From the NCBI RefSeq assembly GCF_031157525.1, contig NZ_JAVIXR010000004.1, positions 1-64,000 on the forward strand: a stretch of 64,000 nt of DNA. The letters are read 5' to 3'. A program made the position numbers and the translations under genes. Below, piece by piece: positions 43,308 to 54,900 of the stretch. The stretch is from Marinobacter sediminicola. GTDB taxonomy: Bacteria; Pseudomonadota; Gammaproteobacteria; Pseudomonadales; Oleiphilaceae. The stretch's first letter is position 1. Each line of letters opens with the position of its first letter. The notes under the pieces are model-generated. The model saw only the letters and a list, made by a program, of their open reading frames with translations, made no database searches and was not told where the DNA came from.

Positions 43308-45956
43308 ATGGGTGAATTAGCCAAAGAGATCCTGCCGGTCAATATTGAAGACGAACTGAAGCAGTCTTACCTCGATTACGCCATGAGTGTAATCGTCGGG
43401 CGAGCGCTTCCTGACGTGCGGGATGGCCTCAAGCCGGTTCACCGTCGTGTTCTGTTCGCTATGTCCGAACTGAACAACGACTGGAACAAGGCCTACAAGA
43501 AGTCTGCCCGTGTGGTGGGTGATGTTATTGGTAAATACCACCCGCACGGTGACTCTGCTGTTTACGACACTATCGTTCGTATGGCCCAGCCTTTCTCTCT
43601 GCGATACCCGCTGGTAGATGGTCAGGGCAACTTTGGTTCTATCGACGGTGACAACGCGGCAGCCATGCGTTACACCGAAATCCGCATGAAGAAAATTGCA
43701 CACTCGTTGCTGGCGGATCTCGAGAAAGAAACCGTAGATTTTGTCGATAACTACGATGGCACAGAGCGTATCCCTGAGGTTATGCCTACCCGGGTTCCTA
43801 ACCTGTTGGTAAACGGCTCGTCCGGTATTGCCGTAGGTATGGCGACCAACATACCGCCCCACAACCTGACCGAAGTGGTTAGTGGCTGTTTGGCGTTGAT
43901 TGATAATCCGGATCTCACCTGCGATGAACTGATGGAGTTCATACCAGGTCCGGATTTCCCGACAGAAGGCATCATTAACGGTCGTGCCGGCATTGTTGAA
44001 GCCTATCGTACCGGTCGTGGCCGCATTTATATTCGCGCCCGCCACGAAATCGAAACCGATAAGAAAACCAATCGCGACGCCATTATCATCACCGAGCTGC
44101 CGTATCAGCTGAACAAGGCTCGCCTGATCGAAAAGATCGCTGAGCTGGTGAAGGAAAAGCGTCTGGAAGGCATCACCGAGCTTCGGGATGAGTCCAACAA
44201 GGAAGGTATTCGGATCTTTATAGAGCTGCGCCGCGGTGAAAACCCGGAGGTTGTGGTCAACAACCTGTTCAAGCACACCCAGCTACAAACTGTATTCGGT
44301 ATCAACATGGTTGCGCTGATCAACGGCGAACCAAGAATACTTAATCTTAAAGAGATGCTGGATGCGTTCGTGCGTCACCGCCGTGAAGTGGTGACCCGTC
44401 GTACCATCTTTGAGCTGCGTAAAGCCCGCGAGCGTGGCCATATTCTTGAAGGCCTGACCGTTGCACTGGCCAACATCGATGAGATGATCGAGCTGATCAA
44501 AGCTTCCCCAAGTTCTTTGGAAGCCAAAGAAAAGCTGATGGCTCAAGGCTGGGCGCCCGGTAATGTGATGGCAATGCTTGAGCGTGCTGGCGAAGATGCC
44601 TGCCGCCCGGACGATCTGCCAGAAATTTATGGCCTGCGCGATGGCCTGTACTTTATGTCTCCGGAACAGACCCAGGCTATCCTGGATATGCGTCTGCACC
44701 GTCTGACCGGTCTGGAAACTGAAAAGCTCCAGAACGAGTACAAGGAAATCCTGGAAAAAATTGCTGGCTTACTTGAGATTCTGGCTGACCCTGATCGTTT
44801 GATGCAGGTTATCCGTGAAGAGCTGGAAGCCGTAGTTGAAGAGTTTGGTGATGAGCGTCGTACGGAAATTACCAGCTCCCAGCGCGATCTTACGATTGCC
44901 GACCTGATTGATGAAGAAGAGCTGGTTGTCACCATTTCCCACAGCGGTTATGCGAAGACCCAGGCGGTAGAAGACTATCAGGCCCAGCGCCGTGGTGGCC
45001 GTGGTAAGGCCGCGACCTCCATGAAAGACGAAGACTTCGTTGAGAAGCTGCTGGTTGCCAACTCCCACGACACCATTCTGTGCTTCTCTAACCGGGGCAA
45101 GGTCTACTGGTTGCGTGTGTTTGAGATTCCCCGTGCCAGCCGTGCGTCCCGTGGTCGGCCGATGGTAAATATCCTGCCGCTGGATGAAGGTGAGCGTATC
45201 ACCACATTCCTGCCGGTGCGTGATTACCCTGAAAACCAGTTCGTTCTGATGGCAACGTCTGCCGGTGTCGTCAAGAAAACGGCTCTGCCGAACTTCTCAC
45301 GCCCGCGTAGCAGTGGTTTGATTGCTTTGTCTCTGGACGAAGGCGATACATTGATTGGTGCTGCGATTACTGAAGGTGATGCGGAAATCATGCTGTTCTC
45401 TACAGCAGGCAAAGCGGTTCGCTTTAATGAAGAAGCCGTTCGACCGTTGAGCAGAACAGCCCGCGGTGTGCGCGGTATCAGAATGCCGGAAGGCCACCAG
45501 GTGGTATCCCTGATCATTCCGCAGGAAGGCGGCGTCATTCTGACCGCCAGTGAGAATGGTTACGGTAAGCGCACCGCGCTTGAAGAGTTCCCGACCTACG
45601 GTCGTGGTAGTCAGGGCGTTATCGCCATGCAATGCTCCGATCGTAACGGCAACCTGGTCACAGCTCTGCAGCTGTTCGAGGGTGACGAGATGATGCTGAT
45701 CTCCGATAAGGGCACGCTGGTTCGTACCCGCACGGATGAAGTATCGGTTCTTAGCCGGAACACTCAAGGTGTGCGTTTGATCAGATTGAGCCAGGAAGAC
45801 GAGCGCCTGGTTGGTGTGGAGCGGATAGCGGAAACCGACGATGAAGACATCGAAGATGCAGATGTAGACGTTGAAGGTACAGATATCGAAGGCGAAGACG
45901 CTTCAACAAACGAAAGCGATACTAACAGTCCGGAACAGGATGCTGGCGAGGAATAA
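43308..45956 (+). CDS. gyrA: DNA gyrase subunit A
   Basis: GyrA is the DNA-breaking subunit of gyrase, 882 residues. The catalytic tyrosine is Y122 in [10 protein letters not shown]. The quinolone region (67-106 in E. coli numbering) reads Ser83 and Asp87 in [10 protein letters not shown], the susceptible wild-type residues. The C-terminal beta-pinwheel contains the GyrA box QRRGGRGK, required for DNA wrapping. The tail after about residue 845 is very acidic ([20 protein letters not shown]), as in E. coli GyrA but longer. serC follows after 50 bases. gyrA next to serC-pheA is the Pseudomonas-type arrangement. Confidence 0.97.
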   Translation: MGELAKEILPVNIEDELKQSYLDYAMSVIVGRALPDVRDGLKPVHRRVLFAMSELNNDWNKAYKKSARVVGDVIGKYHPHGDSAVYDTIVRMAQPFSLRYPLVDGQGNFGSIDGDNAAAMRYTEIRMKKIAHSLLADLEKETVDFVDNYDGTERIPEVMPTRVPNLLVNGSSGIAVGMATNIPPHNLTEVVSGCLALIDNPDLTCDELMEFIPGPDFPTEGIINGRAGIVEAYRTGRGRIYIRARHEIETDKKTNRDAIIITELPYQLNKARLIEKIAELVKEKRLEGITELRDESNKEGIRIFIELRRGENPEVVVNNLFKHTQLQTVFGINMVALINGEPRILNLKEMLDAFVRHRREVVTRRTIFELRKARERGHILEGLTVALANIDEMIELIKASPSSLEAKEKLMAQGWAPGNVMAMLERAGEDACRPDDLPEIYGLRDGLYFMSPEQTQAILDMRLHRLTGLETEKLQNEYKEILEKIAGLLEILADPDRLMQVIREELEAVVEEFGDERRTEITSSQRDLTIADLIDEEELVVTISHSGYAKTQAVEDYQAQRRGGRGKAATSMKDEDFVEKLLVANSHDTILCFSNRGKVYWLRVFEIPRASRASRGRPMVNILPLDEGERITTFLPVRDYPENQFVLMATSAGVVKKTALPNFSRPRSSGLIALSLDEGDTLIGAAITEGDAEIMLFSTAGKAVRFNEEAVRPLSRTARGVRGIRMPEGHQVVSLIIPQEGGVILTASENGYGKRTALEEFPTYGRGSQGVIAMQCSDRNGNLVTALQLFEGDEMMLISDKGTLVRTRTDEVSVLSRNTQGVRLIRLSQEDERLVGVERIAETDDEDIEDADVDVEGTDIEGEDASTNESDTNSPEQDAGEE

Positions 45957-46006
45957 GCCGGCACTGCCGAACACCGAATCCGCAAGACGTGAGAGACCAC
46001 AGGAAC

Positions 46007-47089
46007 ATGAGCAGGGCGTATAACTTTTGTGCAGGTCCGGCAACCTTGCCGGAAAGTGTGCTGGCACAGGCACGGGATGAAATGCTGGACTGGCGTGGCA
46101 CAGGCATGTCCGTAATGGAGATGAGCCACCGTAGTGATGCGTTCGTTGAGATCGCCGAAACTGCTGAGCGAGACTTGCGTGAATTGGCCGGTGTATCAGA
46201 TGATTACGCCGTACTTTTCATGCAAGGTGGAGCTTCAAGCCAGTTCTCCACAATTCCTCTGAACCTGCTTGGCGACAAAACGTCTGCGGATTATGTAAAC
46301 ACCGGAATCTGGTCGAAAAAGGCCATTGATGAAGCCAGGCGCTACGCCAATGTGAACGTAGTTGCGAGCTCGGAAGAGGGCGGCTTCGTCAGCATTCCAG
46401 ATCAAACGTCATGGCAGACCAGTGCCGATGCTGCTTACCTGCATTACACGCCTAATGAAACCATCGGTGGTCTGGAATTCGATTTTGTTCCCGAAAGTGG
46501 CGACGTGCCACTGGTGGCAGATATGTCTTCTACCATGCTTTCGCGCCCTGTGGATGTCTCAAAATTCGGGATGATTTACGCAGGCGCCCAGAAGAATATT
46601 GGTCCTTCCGGTTTGGTTGTGGTCATCATCCGGAAAGACCTTCTGGGCAAAGCCCGCAAGGACACTCCGACCATGATGAACTATCAGGTAATTGCGGATA
46701 ACGGCTCTATGTACAACACGCCCGCAACATACTCCTGGTACCTTGCCGGACTGGTTTTCAAGTGGTTGAAAGCTCAGGGTGGTGTAACTGCCATGGGCGA
46801 GACAAACCGCAGAAAAGCAGAAAAGCTGTACGGCTTTATTGATGCCAATACGTTTTACGCCAACCCTATTGATCCACGCTTCCGTTCCTGGATGAACATT
46901 CCCTTTACCCTTCAGGACGATGCCCTCAACGGTGCTTTCCTTAAAGGGGCCGATGCGCGGGGATTGTTGAACCTGGCAGGACACCGCTCAGTGGGAGGTA
47001 TGCGTGCCAGCATCTATAACGCTATGCCTGAAGCTGGCGTGGATGCCTTGATCCAATACATGACTGAATTTGCAAAGGAGCGGGGCTGA
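46007..47089 (+). CDS. serC: Phosphoserine aminotransferase
   Basis: SerC makes O-phosphoserine for serine synthesis and also acts in pyridoxal phosphate synthesis. The ATG at 46007, with AGGAA just upstream, gives 360 residues starting MSRAYNFCAGPATLPESVL; an earlier GTG adds only unconserved residues. The PLP lysine is K196 in IYAGAQKNIGPSGLVVVI. The FMQGGASSQF and TPNETIGG blocks are typical. pheA starts two bases after its stop. This is the first gene of a serine/aromatic cluster, probably one operon through rpsA. Confidence 0.96.
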   Translation: MSRAYNFCAGPATLPESVLAQARDEMLDWRGTGMSVMEMSHRSDAFVEIAETAERDLRELAGVSDDYAVLFMQGGASSQFSTIPLNLLGDKTSADYVNTGIWSKKAIDEARRYANVNVVASSEEGGFVSIPDQTSWQTSADAAYLHYTPNETIGGLEFDFVPESGDVPLVADMSSTMLSRPVDVSKFGMIYAGAQKNIGPSGLVVVIIRKDLLGKARKDTPTMMNYQVIADNGSMYNTPATYSWYLAGLVFKWLKAQGGVTAMGETNRRKAEKLYGFIDANTFYANPIDPRFRSWMNIPFTLQDDALNGAFLKGADARGLLNLAGHRSVGGMRASIYNAMPEAGVDALIQYMTEFAKERG

Positions 47090-47091
47090 TC

Positions 47092-48189
47092 ATGAGTGAT
47101 GAGCAGACTCGCTTAGCAGAACTACGGGTAGAGATAGACAGCCTCGATCAACAGATCATGGAGCTGATCAGTGCCCGCGCAAAATGCGCTCAGGAAGTCG
47201 CCCACGTAAAGACGGCTGCAAACCCCGGGCAGGACGTGTTTTTCTATCGTCCGGAGCGGGAAGCTCAGGTACTACGCCGTATCAAAGAGGCCAACCCGGG
47301 TCCTTTGCCTGATGAAGAAATGGCTCGGCTGTTTCGTGAAATCATGTCGGCTTGCCTGGCGCTGGAAAAGCCCATGCACATTGCCTTTTTGGGCCCTGTT
47401 GGCACTTTCACCCAGGCCGCTGCGCTCAAGCATTTCGGGCATTCGGTCGTAAGTGTACCTCTGCCGGCAATTGATGCGGTGTTCCGCGAGGTCGAATCCG
47501 GCGCAGCTCATTATGGTGTTGTGCCGGTCGAGAACTCCACGGAAGGCATGATCAACCACACCCTTGATATGTTCATGTCATCTCCGCTCAAAATTTGCGG
47601 TGAAGTGCAGCTTAGAATTCACCACCATCTTTTGGTGTCGCCGGAGTTTCGGGATCAGGAAATAACCCGCATTTATTCCCACCAGCAATCATTTGCCCAA
47701 TGCCGCCAGTGGTTGGATACCCACCGCTATGGTATTGAGCGAGTAACCGTTTCCAGTAACGCCGAGGCGGCACGCCGTGCAGCTAAAGAGCCCGGTACCG
47801 CAGCGATTGCTGGCGATATGGCCGCAGAGCTCTATGGCTTGGAAAAGCTGGCGAACAGCATCGAAGATCGACCAGACAACACCACCCGGTTCCTGATTAT
47901 TGGCCGTGAAGAAGTGCCAGCCAGCGGACACGACAAATCATCCATTCTTGTCTCCATGAGAAATAAGCCGGGCGCTTTGTATCAGCTGCTTGAGCCGTTT
48001 CACAGTCACGGTATCAGCCTTACACGTATTGAAACCCGGCCGTCGCCTAGCGGCACATGGGCTTATGTGTTCTATATCGATTTTGAAGGGCATATGAACG
48101 ATGAGCAGGCTCGCAAAGTGCTTGCTGAGGTGGATGAAGAGGCGGTCGAGCTCAAGCGCCTGGGTTCCTATCCCATCGGTGTTCTTTAG
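47092..48189 (+). CDS. pheA: Bifunctional chorismate mutase/prephenate dehydratase (P-protein)
   Basis: This enzyme converts chorismate to prephenate and then phenylpyruvate, committing carbon to phenylalanine. The 365-residue sequence has the AroQ chorismate mutase at about 1-90 (IDSLDQQIMELISARAKCAQ). The dehydratase follows at about 95-270, including GPVGTFTQAAALKHFG, VPVENSTEGMINHTLD and the TRF motif in DNTTRFLIIG. A C-terminal ACT domain contains GALYQLLEPF and the ETRPS motif used for phenylalanine feedback. It lies two bases after serC and 22 before hisC. Confidence 0.96.
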   Translation: MSDEQTRLAELRVEIDSLDQQIMELISARAKCAQEVAHVKTAANPGQDVFFYRPEREAQVLRRIKEANPGPLPDEEMARLFREIMSACLALEKPMHIAFLGPVGTFTQAAALKHFGHSVVSVPLPAIDAVFREVESGAAHYGVVPVENSTEGMINHTLDMFMSSPLKICGEVQLRIHHHLLVSPEFRDQEITRIYSHQQSFAQCRQWLDTHRYGIERVTVSSNAEAARRAAKEPGTAAIAGDMAAELYGLEKLANSIEDRPDNTTRFLIIGREEVPASGHDKSSILVSMRNKPGALYQLLEPFHSHGISLTRIETRPSPSGTWAYVFYIDFEGHMNDEQARKVLAEVDEEAVELKRLGSYPIGVL

Positions 48190-48211
48190 CAGATAGTTTT
48201 AAGGAAGGTAT

Positions 48212-49336
48212 ATGGCCATCGATTATCAGAGCCTTGCTGTAAAAGGCGTTCAGGCTTTGTCTCCTTACCAGCCGGGCAAGCCGATCAGTGAGCTGGCCCG
48301 TGAGCTTGGGCTGCACCCAGCTGACATTATCAAGCTTGCCAGCAATGAAAACCCTTTGGGCCCCAGCGATAAAGCGATTGCAGCGGCTGAAGGCGCGCTG
48401 AAGGAACTTTGCCTGTATCCCGACGGCAATGGATTTGATCTGAAGCAGAAACTGTCTACCTATCTTGGTGTTGGCTCGGATCAGATCACGCTTGGAAACG
48501 GCTCAAATGACGTGCTTGAAGTGATTGCCCGTTGTTTTGCAGGCGCGGATTCCGAAATTGTATTTTCCCAGTATGCATTTGCCGTTTACCCGATTGTTAC
48601 CCAAGCCATTGGCGCTAAAGCGGTTGCTGTACCGGCTAAAGACTGGGGTCACGACCTGGATGCCATGGCTGCCGCAGTCACAGAACGCACCCGGCTGGTA
48701 TTTGTGGCTAACCCGAACAACCCAACGGGCACCGTGCACGATTCGGACGCAATTGAAGCATTTTTGGGCAAAATTCCGGGCGATGTGCTGGTAGTCCTCG
48801 ATGAGGCCTACTACGAATACATGACTGGAGTGAAAGACCCGGACGGTGTTGCGCTGCTAAGTCGTTTCCCCAATTTGATTGTGTGCCGTACCTTTTCCAA
48901 AGCTTGGGGTCTTGCTGCCCTGCGTGTTGGTTACAGTATCAGCTCACCGGCGATTGCCGATATCCTGAACCGCGTGCGCCAGCCTTTCAATGTGAACTCC
49001 ACTGCTCTAGCAGCCGCCACCGCGGTGCTGGACGACAAGGACTATCTGCAGCGCTCCCGTGCTGCCAACACTGCTGGTCTGAAACAGTTGCAAGAAGCCT
49101 TCGATCAGATGGGGCTTCGGTATATTCCGTCATCGGGTAACTTTGTGGCCGTTGAAGTGGGGCCGCAAGCTATGGGTGTGTACCAGGCCCTGTTGAGCCA
49201 GGGAGTTATTGTGCGCCCTGTAACAGGCTACGGCATGCCCAATCATCTTCGGGTGTCCGTGGGTTTACCTGAACAAAACGAACAATTTATCAACGCCCTC
49301 GCAAAAGCGCTGGCGGCATCAGGGCAGGGAGCCTGA
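48212..49336 (+). CDS. hisC: Histidinol-phosphate/aromatic aminotransferase
   Basis: This class II PLP aminotransferase has 374 residues. The PLP lysine is K230 in RTFSKAWGLAALRVGY. SNENPLGPS, ANPNNPTGT and VVLDEAYYEY are the family blocks. HisC-type enzymes transaminate imidazole acetol phosphate in histidine synthesis, and many also work on phenylpyruvate and hydroxyphenylpyruvate. Its place between pheA and tyrA-aroA supports an aromatic role here (often called hisC2 or hisHb). The next gene starts one base after its stop, so they are surely co-transcribed. Confidence 0.93.
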   Translation: MAIDYQSLAVKGVQALSPYQPGKPISELARELGLHPADIIKLASNENPLGPSDKAIAAAEGALKELCLYPDGNGFDLKQKLSTYLGVGSDQITLGNGSNDVLEVIARCFAGADSEIVFSQYAFAVYPIVTQAIGAKAVAVPAKDWGHDLDAMAAAVTERTRLVFVANPNNPTGTVHDSDAIEAFLGKIPGDVLVVLDEAYYEYMTGVKDPDGVALLSRFPNLIVCRTFSKAWGLAALRVGYSISSPAIADILNRVRQPFNVNSTALAAATAVLDDKDYLQRSRAANTAGLKQLQEAFDQMGLRYIPSSGNFVAVEVGPQAMGVYQALLSQGVIVRPVTGYGMPNHLRVSVGLPEQNEQFINALAKALAASGQGA

Positions 49337-49337
49337 G

Positions 49338-51596
49338 GTGCGATTGCGCGAACCGCTATTTCAGCGTGTGGCCATTATTGGGTTGGGCCTGATAGGTGGT
49401 TCGTTGGCGAGCGCCATCCGCAACAACAACCTTGCACGGGAAGTGGTTGGCGCAGATCAGAGTAAAGAAGATCTCCTGTTTGGCCAGTCTCTGGGTGTGA
49501 TTGATACAGTTGCGGAAACCACTGCAGAAGCAGTGCAGGGGGCTGACCTCGTCGTGCTGGCTGTGCCAGTGCAGGCGACCCGTAAGGTATTAGAAGACGT
49601 ACGCCCGCATCTTGCAGAAGACGCCATTCTTACGGATGTGGGTAGTACGAAATCCGGTTTCGTAAAGGACGTAGAGGCGGTGTTTGGTGAGTTTTCGCCT
49701 CGCGTTATTCCCGGACACCCGATTGCGGGATCGGAGCGAAGTGGCATTCGTGCGGCCAACCCCGATCTGTTCAGCAACCACAAGGTGATACTGACCCCTC
49801 CTGATAAGGTTAGCGCCCCTCATCTGGCAAAGCTCCAGGCCTTGTGGGAAGCCTGCGGTGCCACAGTGCTCACCATGTCGGTGGCATATCATGATGAAGT
49901 GTTGGCGGCGACCAGCCACTTGCCCCACCTGATTGCGTTCTCCCTGGTGGATACACTGGCCGGCGAAGACCAGAACATGGATATTTTTCGGTATGCTGCA
50001 GGGGGTTTCCGTGATTTTACCCGGATAGCCGCGAGTGACCCGGTTATGTGGCACGACATTTTTCTTTCAAACCGCGATGCCGTTCTCCGGGTGATTGACC
50101 ACTTTACCCAGGATCTGGACCAGCTGCGCACAGCAATCGCAGATCAGGACGGCGCCACACTTTTGCGTGTGTTCGGCCGCGCCAAAGCAGCACGCGAACA
50201 CTTTTCAAAAATGCTTTCAGGACAGGCTTACGTGACAAATAACAGTGAAAATCAAGTGACGTTTCGTCTTCAGCCCGGCGGCTCAGTTAATGGTGACATT
50301 CGGGTGCCCGGCGATAAATCCATTTCTCATCGCTCGATTATGCTTGGGGCGCTGGCAGAGGGGGTAACCGAGGTAAAAGGTTTCCTCGAAGGAGAAGACA
50401 GTCTCGCAACACTGCAGGCTTTCCGTGATATGGGTGTTGCCATTGAAGGGCCGGATAACGGCTTTGTGCGCATTCACGGTGTTGGAATGCATGGTTTGCA
50501 GGCGCCGCGTGGGCCAATATATCTCGGCAACTCTGGCACTGGTATGCGCTTGTTTACCGGGCTGCTGGCCGCGCAGCCTTTTGAGTCTGAGCTCACCGGC
50601 GACGCCAGCCTATCCGTTAGGCCTATGAATCGAGTTGCTGACCCACTTAGGTCTATGGGTGCAGTGATCGACACAGCAGAGGGTGGTCGTCCGCCTTTGA
50701 AAATCCGGGGTAGCCAGAACAAGAAGCTCACCGGTATCCACTACGATATGCCGGTTGCCAGTGCCCAGGTGAAGTCTTGCCTGTTGCTTGCCGGCTTGTA
50801 CGCCGACGGCACCACCTCTGTTACTGAACCAGCGCCAACTCGCGACCATACTGAGCGCATGCTGACTGGGTTTGGCTATAAAGTAGAGCGTGATGGCCCA
50901 ACTGCCAGCCTTACAGGTGGTGGTAAGCTAATGGCTAATGCTATTGATATTCCCGCAGATATATCATCGGCCGCTTTTTTTATGGTTGCCGCCAGTATTG
51001 CTCCGGGGTCTGACCTGACGCTGCGCCATGTGGGTATGAACCCGACACGGGTAGGTGTGATTAACATCCTGCAGCAAATGGGCGGAAACATTGAGGTTAT
51101 GGCCGAACGTGAAATTGGCGGCGAGCCAGTTGCCGATCTTCGCGTTCGCTCCGCTGAGCTCAAAGGTATTATTATCCCGGAAGACCAAGTGCCGCTGGCT
51201 ATCGATGAGTTCCCGGTGCTATTTATTGCTGCCGCTTGCGCTACGGGGCGTACCGTTTTAACCGGCGCTGAGGAGCTGCGGGTAAAAGAAAGTGACCGTA
51301 TTCAGGTGATGGCAGACGGCCTTGCAACACTGGGTGTCGAAACCACGGTTACGGAAGATGGCATTATTATCGAGGGCGGGCAGACCATTAAAGGCGGCTC
51401 TGTTTACAGCCATGACGACCATCGCATTGCTATGTCTTTTGCAGTGGCCTCGTTGCGCGCCACCGAAGAGATTGAAATTAACGGCTGCGCGGTTGTGGCA
51501 ACATCCTTCCCGGGCTTTGTAGAGCTTGCGAAGGAGACAGGTATCAATATTGTCGCTGAGGTTTCCGAGCCGGGCGCTGAAAAGGGAGCCCATTAA
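49338..51596 (+). CDS. tyrA-aroA: Prephenate dehydrogenase/EPSP synthase fusion
   Basis: The 752-residue protein joins two shikimate-linked enzymes. Residues 1-300 are TyrA, with the NAD fold [13 protein letters not shown] (about 15-27), [12 protein letters not shown] and [14 protein letters not shown]. From about residue 308 ([20 protein letters not shown]) comes EPSP synthase, including [31 protein letters not shown] and the C-terminal SYDDHRIAM-type [14 protein letters not shown]. This fusion is known from Pseudomonas and relatives. The start is GTG at 49338, one base after the hisC stop. The stop overlaps the cmk ATG (TAATG). AroA is the glyphosate target; the class cannot be judged from this reading. 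Confidence 0.95.
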   Translation: MRLREPLFQRVAIIGLGLIGGSLASAIRNNNLAREVVGADQSKEDLLFGQSLGVIDTVAETTAEAVQGADLVVLAVPVQATRKVLEDVRPHLAEDAILTDVGSTKSGFVKDVEAVFGEFSPRVIPGHPIAGSERSGIRAANPDLFSNHKVILTPPDKVSAPHLAKLQALWEACGATVLTMSVAYHDEVLAATSHLPHLIAFSLVDTLAGEDQNMDIFRYAAGGFRDFTRIAASDPVMWHDIFLSNRDAVLRVIDHFTQDLDQLRTAIADQDGATLLRVFGRAKAAREHFSKMLSGQAYVTNNSENQVTFRLQPGGSVNGDIRVPGDKSISHRSIMLGALAEGVTEVKGFLEGEDSLATLQAFRDMGVAIEGPDNGFVRIHGVGMHGLQAPRGPIYLGNSGTGMRLFTGLLAAQPFESELTGDASLSVRPMNRVADPLRSMGAVIDTAEGGRPPLKIRGSQNKKLTGIHYDMPVASAQVKSCLLLAGLYADGTTSVTEPAPTRDHTERMLTGFGYKVERDGPTASLTGGGKLMANAIDIPADISSAAFFMVAASIAPGSDLTLRHVGMNPTRVGVINILQQMGGNIEVMAEREIGGEPVADLRVRSAELKGIIIPEDQVPLAIDEFPVLFIAAACATGRTVLTGAEELRVKESDRIQVMADGLATLGVETTVTEDGIIIEGGQTIKGGSVYSHDDHRIAMSFAVASLRATEEIEINGCAVVATSFPGFVELAKETGINIVAEVSEPGAEKGAH

Positions 51597-52276
51597 TGCT
51601 GGAAGGTAGCGCACCGGTTATTGCCGTTGATGGCCCAGGCGGATCAGGCAAGGGCACAATTACTCAAATGTTGGCCAAAAAGCTGGGCTGGCACTTACTC
51701 GACAGCGGCGCGCTCTATCGGCTGACGGCTCTTGCGGCAGAGCGTCAAAACGTATCGCTGGAGGATGAGGCCGCGTTGGTAAGTGTGGCAGCGTCTCTGG
51801 ATGTGGCTTTCGAACCCACGCCCGAAGGTGAGCCGGTAAAAGTGATATTAGCCGGAGTAGATGTCACTGCAGATATACGTACAGAAACTTGTGGCAACAA
51901 CGCTTCAAAGATTGCCGTTATGCAGCCGGTTCGTGATGCGCTTTTGCAGCGTCAGCGTGACTTCCAGCAAAAACCTGGGTTGGTAGCTGATGGCCGTGAT
52001 ATGGGTACCGTGGTGTTCCCGGATGCACCCGTCAAAATTTTCCTGACAGCCAGTGCAGAAGAGCGAGCCCAGCGGCGTTTCAGCCAGTTGAAGGCAGCGG
52101 GTGTCGATGTTAGTATTGACGCCCTTTTAGAGGAGATACGGGTTCGTGATGAACGGGATATGAACCGTTCCGCAGCCCCTCTCAAACCAGCAGACGATGC
52201 GCAAGTCATTGATTCTACAGGTTTGAGTATACAGGAGGTGCTAGACAGGTGTGTGGCCGCAGTAGGTCAGACCTGA
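51596..52276 (+). CDS. cmk: Cytidylate kinase
   Basis: Cmk phosphorylates CMP and dCMP. The 226-residue P-loop kinase has [22 protein letters not shown] (P-loop GPGGSGKG, about 14-21). [14 protein letters not shown] is followed by the CMP-binding [22 protein letters not shown], a lid with RAQRRFSQL, and [19 protein letters not shown]. The length is normal. Its ATG overlaps the stop of tyrA-aroA by one base. rpsA follows 130 bases later, the widely conserved cmk-rpsA-ihfB order. Confidence 0.96.
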   Translation: MLEGSAPVIAVDGPGGSGKGTITQMLAKKLGWHLLDSGALYRLTALAAERQNVSLEDEAALVSVAASLDVAFEPTPEGEPVKVILAGVDVTADIRTETCGNNASKIAVMQPVRDALLQRQRDFQQKPGLVADGRDMGTVVFPDAPVKIFLTASAEERAQRRFSQLKAAGVDVSIDALLEEIRVRDERDMNRSAAPLKPADDAQVIDSTGLSIQEVLDRCVAAVGQT

Positions 52277-52406
52277 CTACACCTTTTTGTCGTTGAAAGT
52301 CCGGGAACAGCGTAATCTGCCAGCCGCTGGCTGATTCCGGAATTTATTAACAGACCGTGTTGCTGGTGACACGGAGCATACTTGCATTGAACCTATAGGA
52401 CTCATA

Positions 52407-54101
52407 ATGAGCGAGAGCTTTGCGGATCTTTTTGAAGAAAGCCTAAAAGAAATTGACATGAAACCAGGTTCCATCGTCCAGGGAACCGTAGTTGATGTTG
52501 ATAGCGACTGGGTCACAGTTAACGCCGGGCTGAAGTCCGAAGGTGTTATCCCCGCCTCCCAGTTCCTGAATGAAAAAGGCGAGTTGGAAGTAGCTATTGG
52601 CGACGTAGTCGACGTAGCACTGGATGCAGTGGAAGATGGTTTCGGTGAAACCCGTCTTTCCCGTGAAAAGGCCAAGCGTGCTGAATCCTGGAAGGTACTC
52701 GAGAAGTCCTTCGAAGCGGAAGAAGTGGTCAAAGGTATTATTAACGGCAAGGTTAAGGGTGGTTTCACCGTTGATCTGGCTGGTATTCGTGCGTTCCTGC
52801 CAGGCTCCCTGGTAGACGTTCGTCCGGTTCGCGATACCGCGCACCTGGAGAACAAAGAACTCGAATTCAAAGTTATCAAGCTGGACCAGAAGCGTAACAA
52901 CGTGGTTGTTTCTCGCCGCGCCGTTCTGGAAGCTGAAAACAGTGCCGAGCGTGAAGCTCTGCTCGAAACCCTGACAGAAGGTCTGTCAATTCAGGGTATC
53001 GTCAAGAACCTGACCGACTACGGCGCGTTCGTAGATCTGGGCGGTGTTGATGGTCTGTTGCACATTACCGATATGGCTTGGAAGCGCATCAAGCACCCGA
53101 GCGAAATCGTAAACGTTGGTGACGAGATCAACGTTAAAGTACTGAAGTTCGATCGTGAGCGTAACCGTGTATCTCTGGGTCTGAAGCAGCTGGGCGAAGA
53201 TCCCTGGGTTGATATCAAAGGCCGTTACCCTGAAGGTACCAAGGTTACTGCACGTGTAACCAACCTGACTGATTACGGCTGCTTTGCTGAGCTGGAAGAA
53301 GGTGTTGAAGGTCTGGTTCACGTATCTGAAATGGATTGGACCAACAAGAACATCCACCCATCCAAAGTCGTTAATGTTGGCGACGAAGTGGGCGTGATGA
53401 TTCTGGACATCGATGAAGAGCGTCGTCGTATCTCCCTGGGTATCAAGCAGTGCGTATCCAACCCATGGGAAGATTTCTCCGGCAACTTCAACAAGGGCGA
53501 CCGCATCTCCGGTAAGATCAAGTCAATCACTGACTTTGGTATCTTCATTGGTCTGGACGGTGGCATCGATGGTCTGGTTCACCTGTCAGACATCAGCTGG
53601 AACGAAACAGGCGAAGAAGCCGTTCGTGAATACAAGAAGGGCGACGATGTTGACACCGTTATCCTTTCTGTAGATCCCGAGCGCGAGCGTATCTCCTTGG
53701 GTATCAAGCAGCTCGAAAGCGATCCATTCGCTGAGTTTGTTCAGTTGAACGATAAAGGCTCTATCGTTAAAGGCACTGTTTCCGCCATTGACGCCAAGCA
53801 AGCTACTATCGCTCTGAACGACGAAGTTGAAGCGATTCTGAAAGCCTCTGAAATCAGCCGTGATCGCGTTGAAGATGCGCGTAACGCTCTGAAAGAAGGC
53901 GAAGAAGTCGAAGCTAAGATCATCAGCATCGATCGCAAGAACCGCATCATCAACCTGTCGGTCAAGTCCAAGGACGTTGAAGACGACAAGCAGGCGATTG
54001 ATACAGTTCGCAGCAAAACTGCAGAAACTTCCTCCGGTGCGACCACCATTGGTGATCTCATCAAGGAACAGATGCAGCAGCAGAACGCCAACAAGGACTA
54101 A
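52407..54101 (+). CDS. rpsA: 30S ribosomal protein S1
   Basis: S1 brings mRNA to the 30S subunit. The 564-residue protein contains six S1 (OB-fold) repeats. The first two are the divergent ribosome-binding pair ([27 protein letters not shown]). The next ones are canonical, with repeated [36 protein letters not shown] segments at about residues 195, 280, 367 and 450. AGGACTC before the ATG is a modest Shine-Dalgarno. A separate terminator follows. The 130-base leader after cmk may host the autoregulation known for E. coli rpsA, but no element is evident. Confidence 0.97.
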   Translation: MSESFADLFEESLKEIDMKPGSIVQGTVVDVDSDWVTVNAGLKSEGVIPASQFLNEKGELEVAIGDVVDVALDAVEDGFGETRLSREKAKRAESWKVLEKSFEAEEVVKGIINGKVKGGFTVDLAGIRAFLPGSLVDVRPVRDTAHLENKELEFKVIKLDQKRNNVVVSRRAVLEAENSAEREALLETLTEGLSIQGIVKNLTDYGAFVDLGGVDGLLHITDMAWKRIKHPSEIVNVGDEINVKVLKFDRERNRVSLGLKQLGEDPWVDIKGRYPEGTKVTARVTNLTDYGCFAELEEGVEGLVHVSEMDWTNKNIHPSKVVNVGDEVGVMILDIDEERRRISLGIKQCVSNPWEDFSGNFNKGDRISGKIKSITDFGIFIGLDGGIDGLVHLSDISWNETGEEAVREYKKGDDVDTVILSVDPERERISLGIKQLESDPFAEFVQLNDKGSIVKGTVSAIDAKQATIALNDEVEAILKASEISRDRVEDARNALKEGEEVEAKIISIDRKNRIINLSVKSKDVEDDKQAIDTVRSKTAETSSGATTIGDLIKEQMQQQNANKD

Positions 54102-54116
54102 TATCCGGTTGGTAAT

Positions 54117-54148
54117 AAAAAAACGGGCTCTAAGAGCCCGTTTTTTTT
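54117..54148 (+). terminator. Rho-independent terminator of rpsA
   Basis: ACGGGCTC (54123-54130) and GAGCCCGT (54134-54141) form a perfect stem with a TAA loop, flanked by six A upstream and a run of eight T. Confidence 0.95.
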
Positions 54149-54233
54149 GTGTTTTTTTCTGATTTAGCTAAACTGAAGGGGTGGGAATTCGGCGATCATC
54201 GGCCGAATAAATAAGAAAAGAGGGAAGTGCCTC

Positions 54234-54530
54234 ATGACGAAGTCAGAACTGGTCGAATTAATTGCCTCGAAACAAACGCAGCTCTCAGTTAAAGACGTTG
54301 AGTTGGCGGTGAAAACAATTATTGAGCATATGTCCCAGTCGCTTGCTAATGGACAAAGAATCGAGATCCGGGGATTTGGCAGTTTCTCCCTTCACCATCG
54401 AGCCGCCCGCACAGGCCGGAACCCGAAAACCGGAGAGGCTGTGCAGCTACCGGCAAAGTATGTTCCTCACTTCAAGCCCGGCAAGGAACTGCGTGAACAG
54501 GTGAATGACAGTTTGAAGCAGGGCTTTTAG
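54234..54530 (+). CDS. ihfB: Integration host factor beta subunit
   Basis: IhfB pairs with IhfA to bend DNA. The 98-residue sequence is canonical: [57 protein letters not shown], then the DNA-binding arm [32 protein letters not shown] with the intercalating proline in GRNPKTGE. It stands in the conserved rpsA-ihfB-lapA order. GGGAAGTG precedes the ATG. Confidence 0.97.
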   Translation: MTKSELVELIASKQTQLSVKDVELAVKTIIEHMSQSLANGQRIEIRGFGSFSLHHRAARTGRNPKTGEAVQLPAKYVPHFKPGKELREQVNDSLKQGF

Positions 54531-54532
54531 GC

Positions 54533-54562
54533 TTTTCATCCCTGAATCGAAACACCTATAAT
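54533..54562 (+). promoter_or_regulatory. Candidate promoter of lapAB
   Basis: TTTTCA (54533-54538) and a perfect TATAAT (54557-54562) are separated by 18 bases, in the ihfB-lapA gap, about 35 bases before the lapA ATG. Confidence 0.6.
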
Positions 54563-54597
54563 TCGGGCACTTAACAGCGTTTAGGAGAGCTAAAGCT

Positions 54598-54900
54598 ATG
54601 GCAGGATTACAGAAGATCCTTTTGATTCTGTTGGTACTGGTCCTGGTATTGCTGGCCCTTGTGTTCTCCCTGAATAATCAGATGGCGGTGGCTCTCAACT
54701 TTTTGGTGTTTGAGACCAAGCCCCATGGCGTCGCCGTCTGGATTATCATGTCTTTTGTTATTGGCGCATTGGTTGGAATTTTAATAACCATCCTCGCCAC
54801 CTTCCGCACGTCGGTTTCCCGTCGAACTCTCCAGAAACGACTAGGTCGCGCCGAGCAGGCATTGGAGAAATCCAAGGCTCAGAACGATCAGGCTATTTAA
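54598..54900 (+). CDS. lapA: LapA family membrane protein (LPS assembly protein A)
   Basis: This 100-residue inner-membrane protein has two hydrophobic helices, ILLILLVLVLVLLALVFSL (about 7-25) and AVWIIMSFVIGALVGILITILATF (about 42-65). The LapA-domain signature NNQMAVALNFLVFETKPHGVAVW lies between them. A cytoplasmic coiled-coil tail follows (SRRTLQKRLGRAEQALEKSK). With LapB it helps control LpxC turnover and LPS amount in E. coli. Its stop overlaps the lapB ATG by one base. AGGAGAGC precedes the start. Confidence 0.92.
   Translation: MAGLQKILLILLVLVLVLLALVFSLNNQMAVALNFLVFETKPHGVAVWIIMSFVIGALVGILITILATFRTSVSRRTLQKRLGRAEQALEKSKAQNDQAI

Noticed and set aside
43554..43575. Quinolone-resistance mutation in gyrA
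   Set aside because: Ser83 and Asp87 are both wild type by direct reading.
49338..51596. tyrA-aroA as a novel fusion
   Set aside because: This bifunctional arrangement is already known in Pseudomonas and relatives, so it is annotated but not raised as new.
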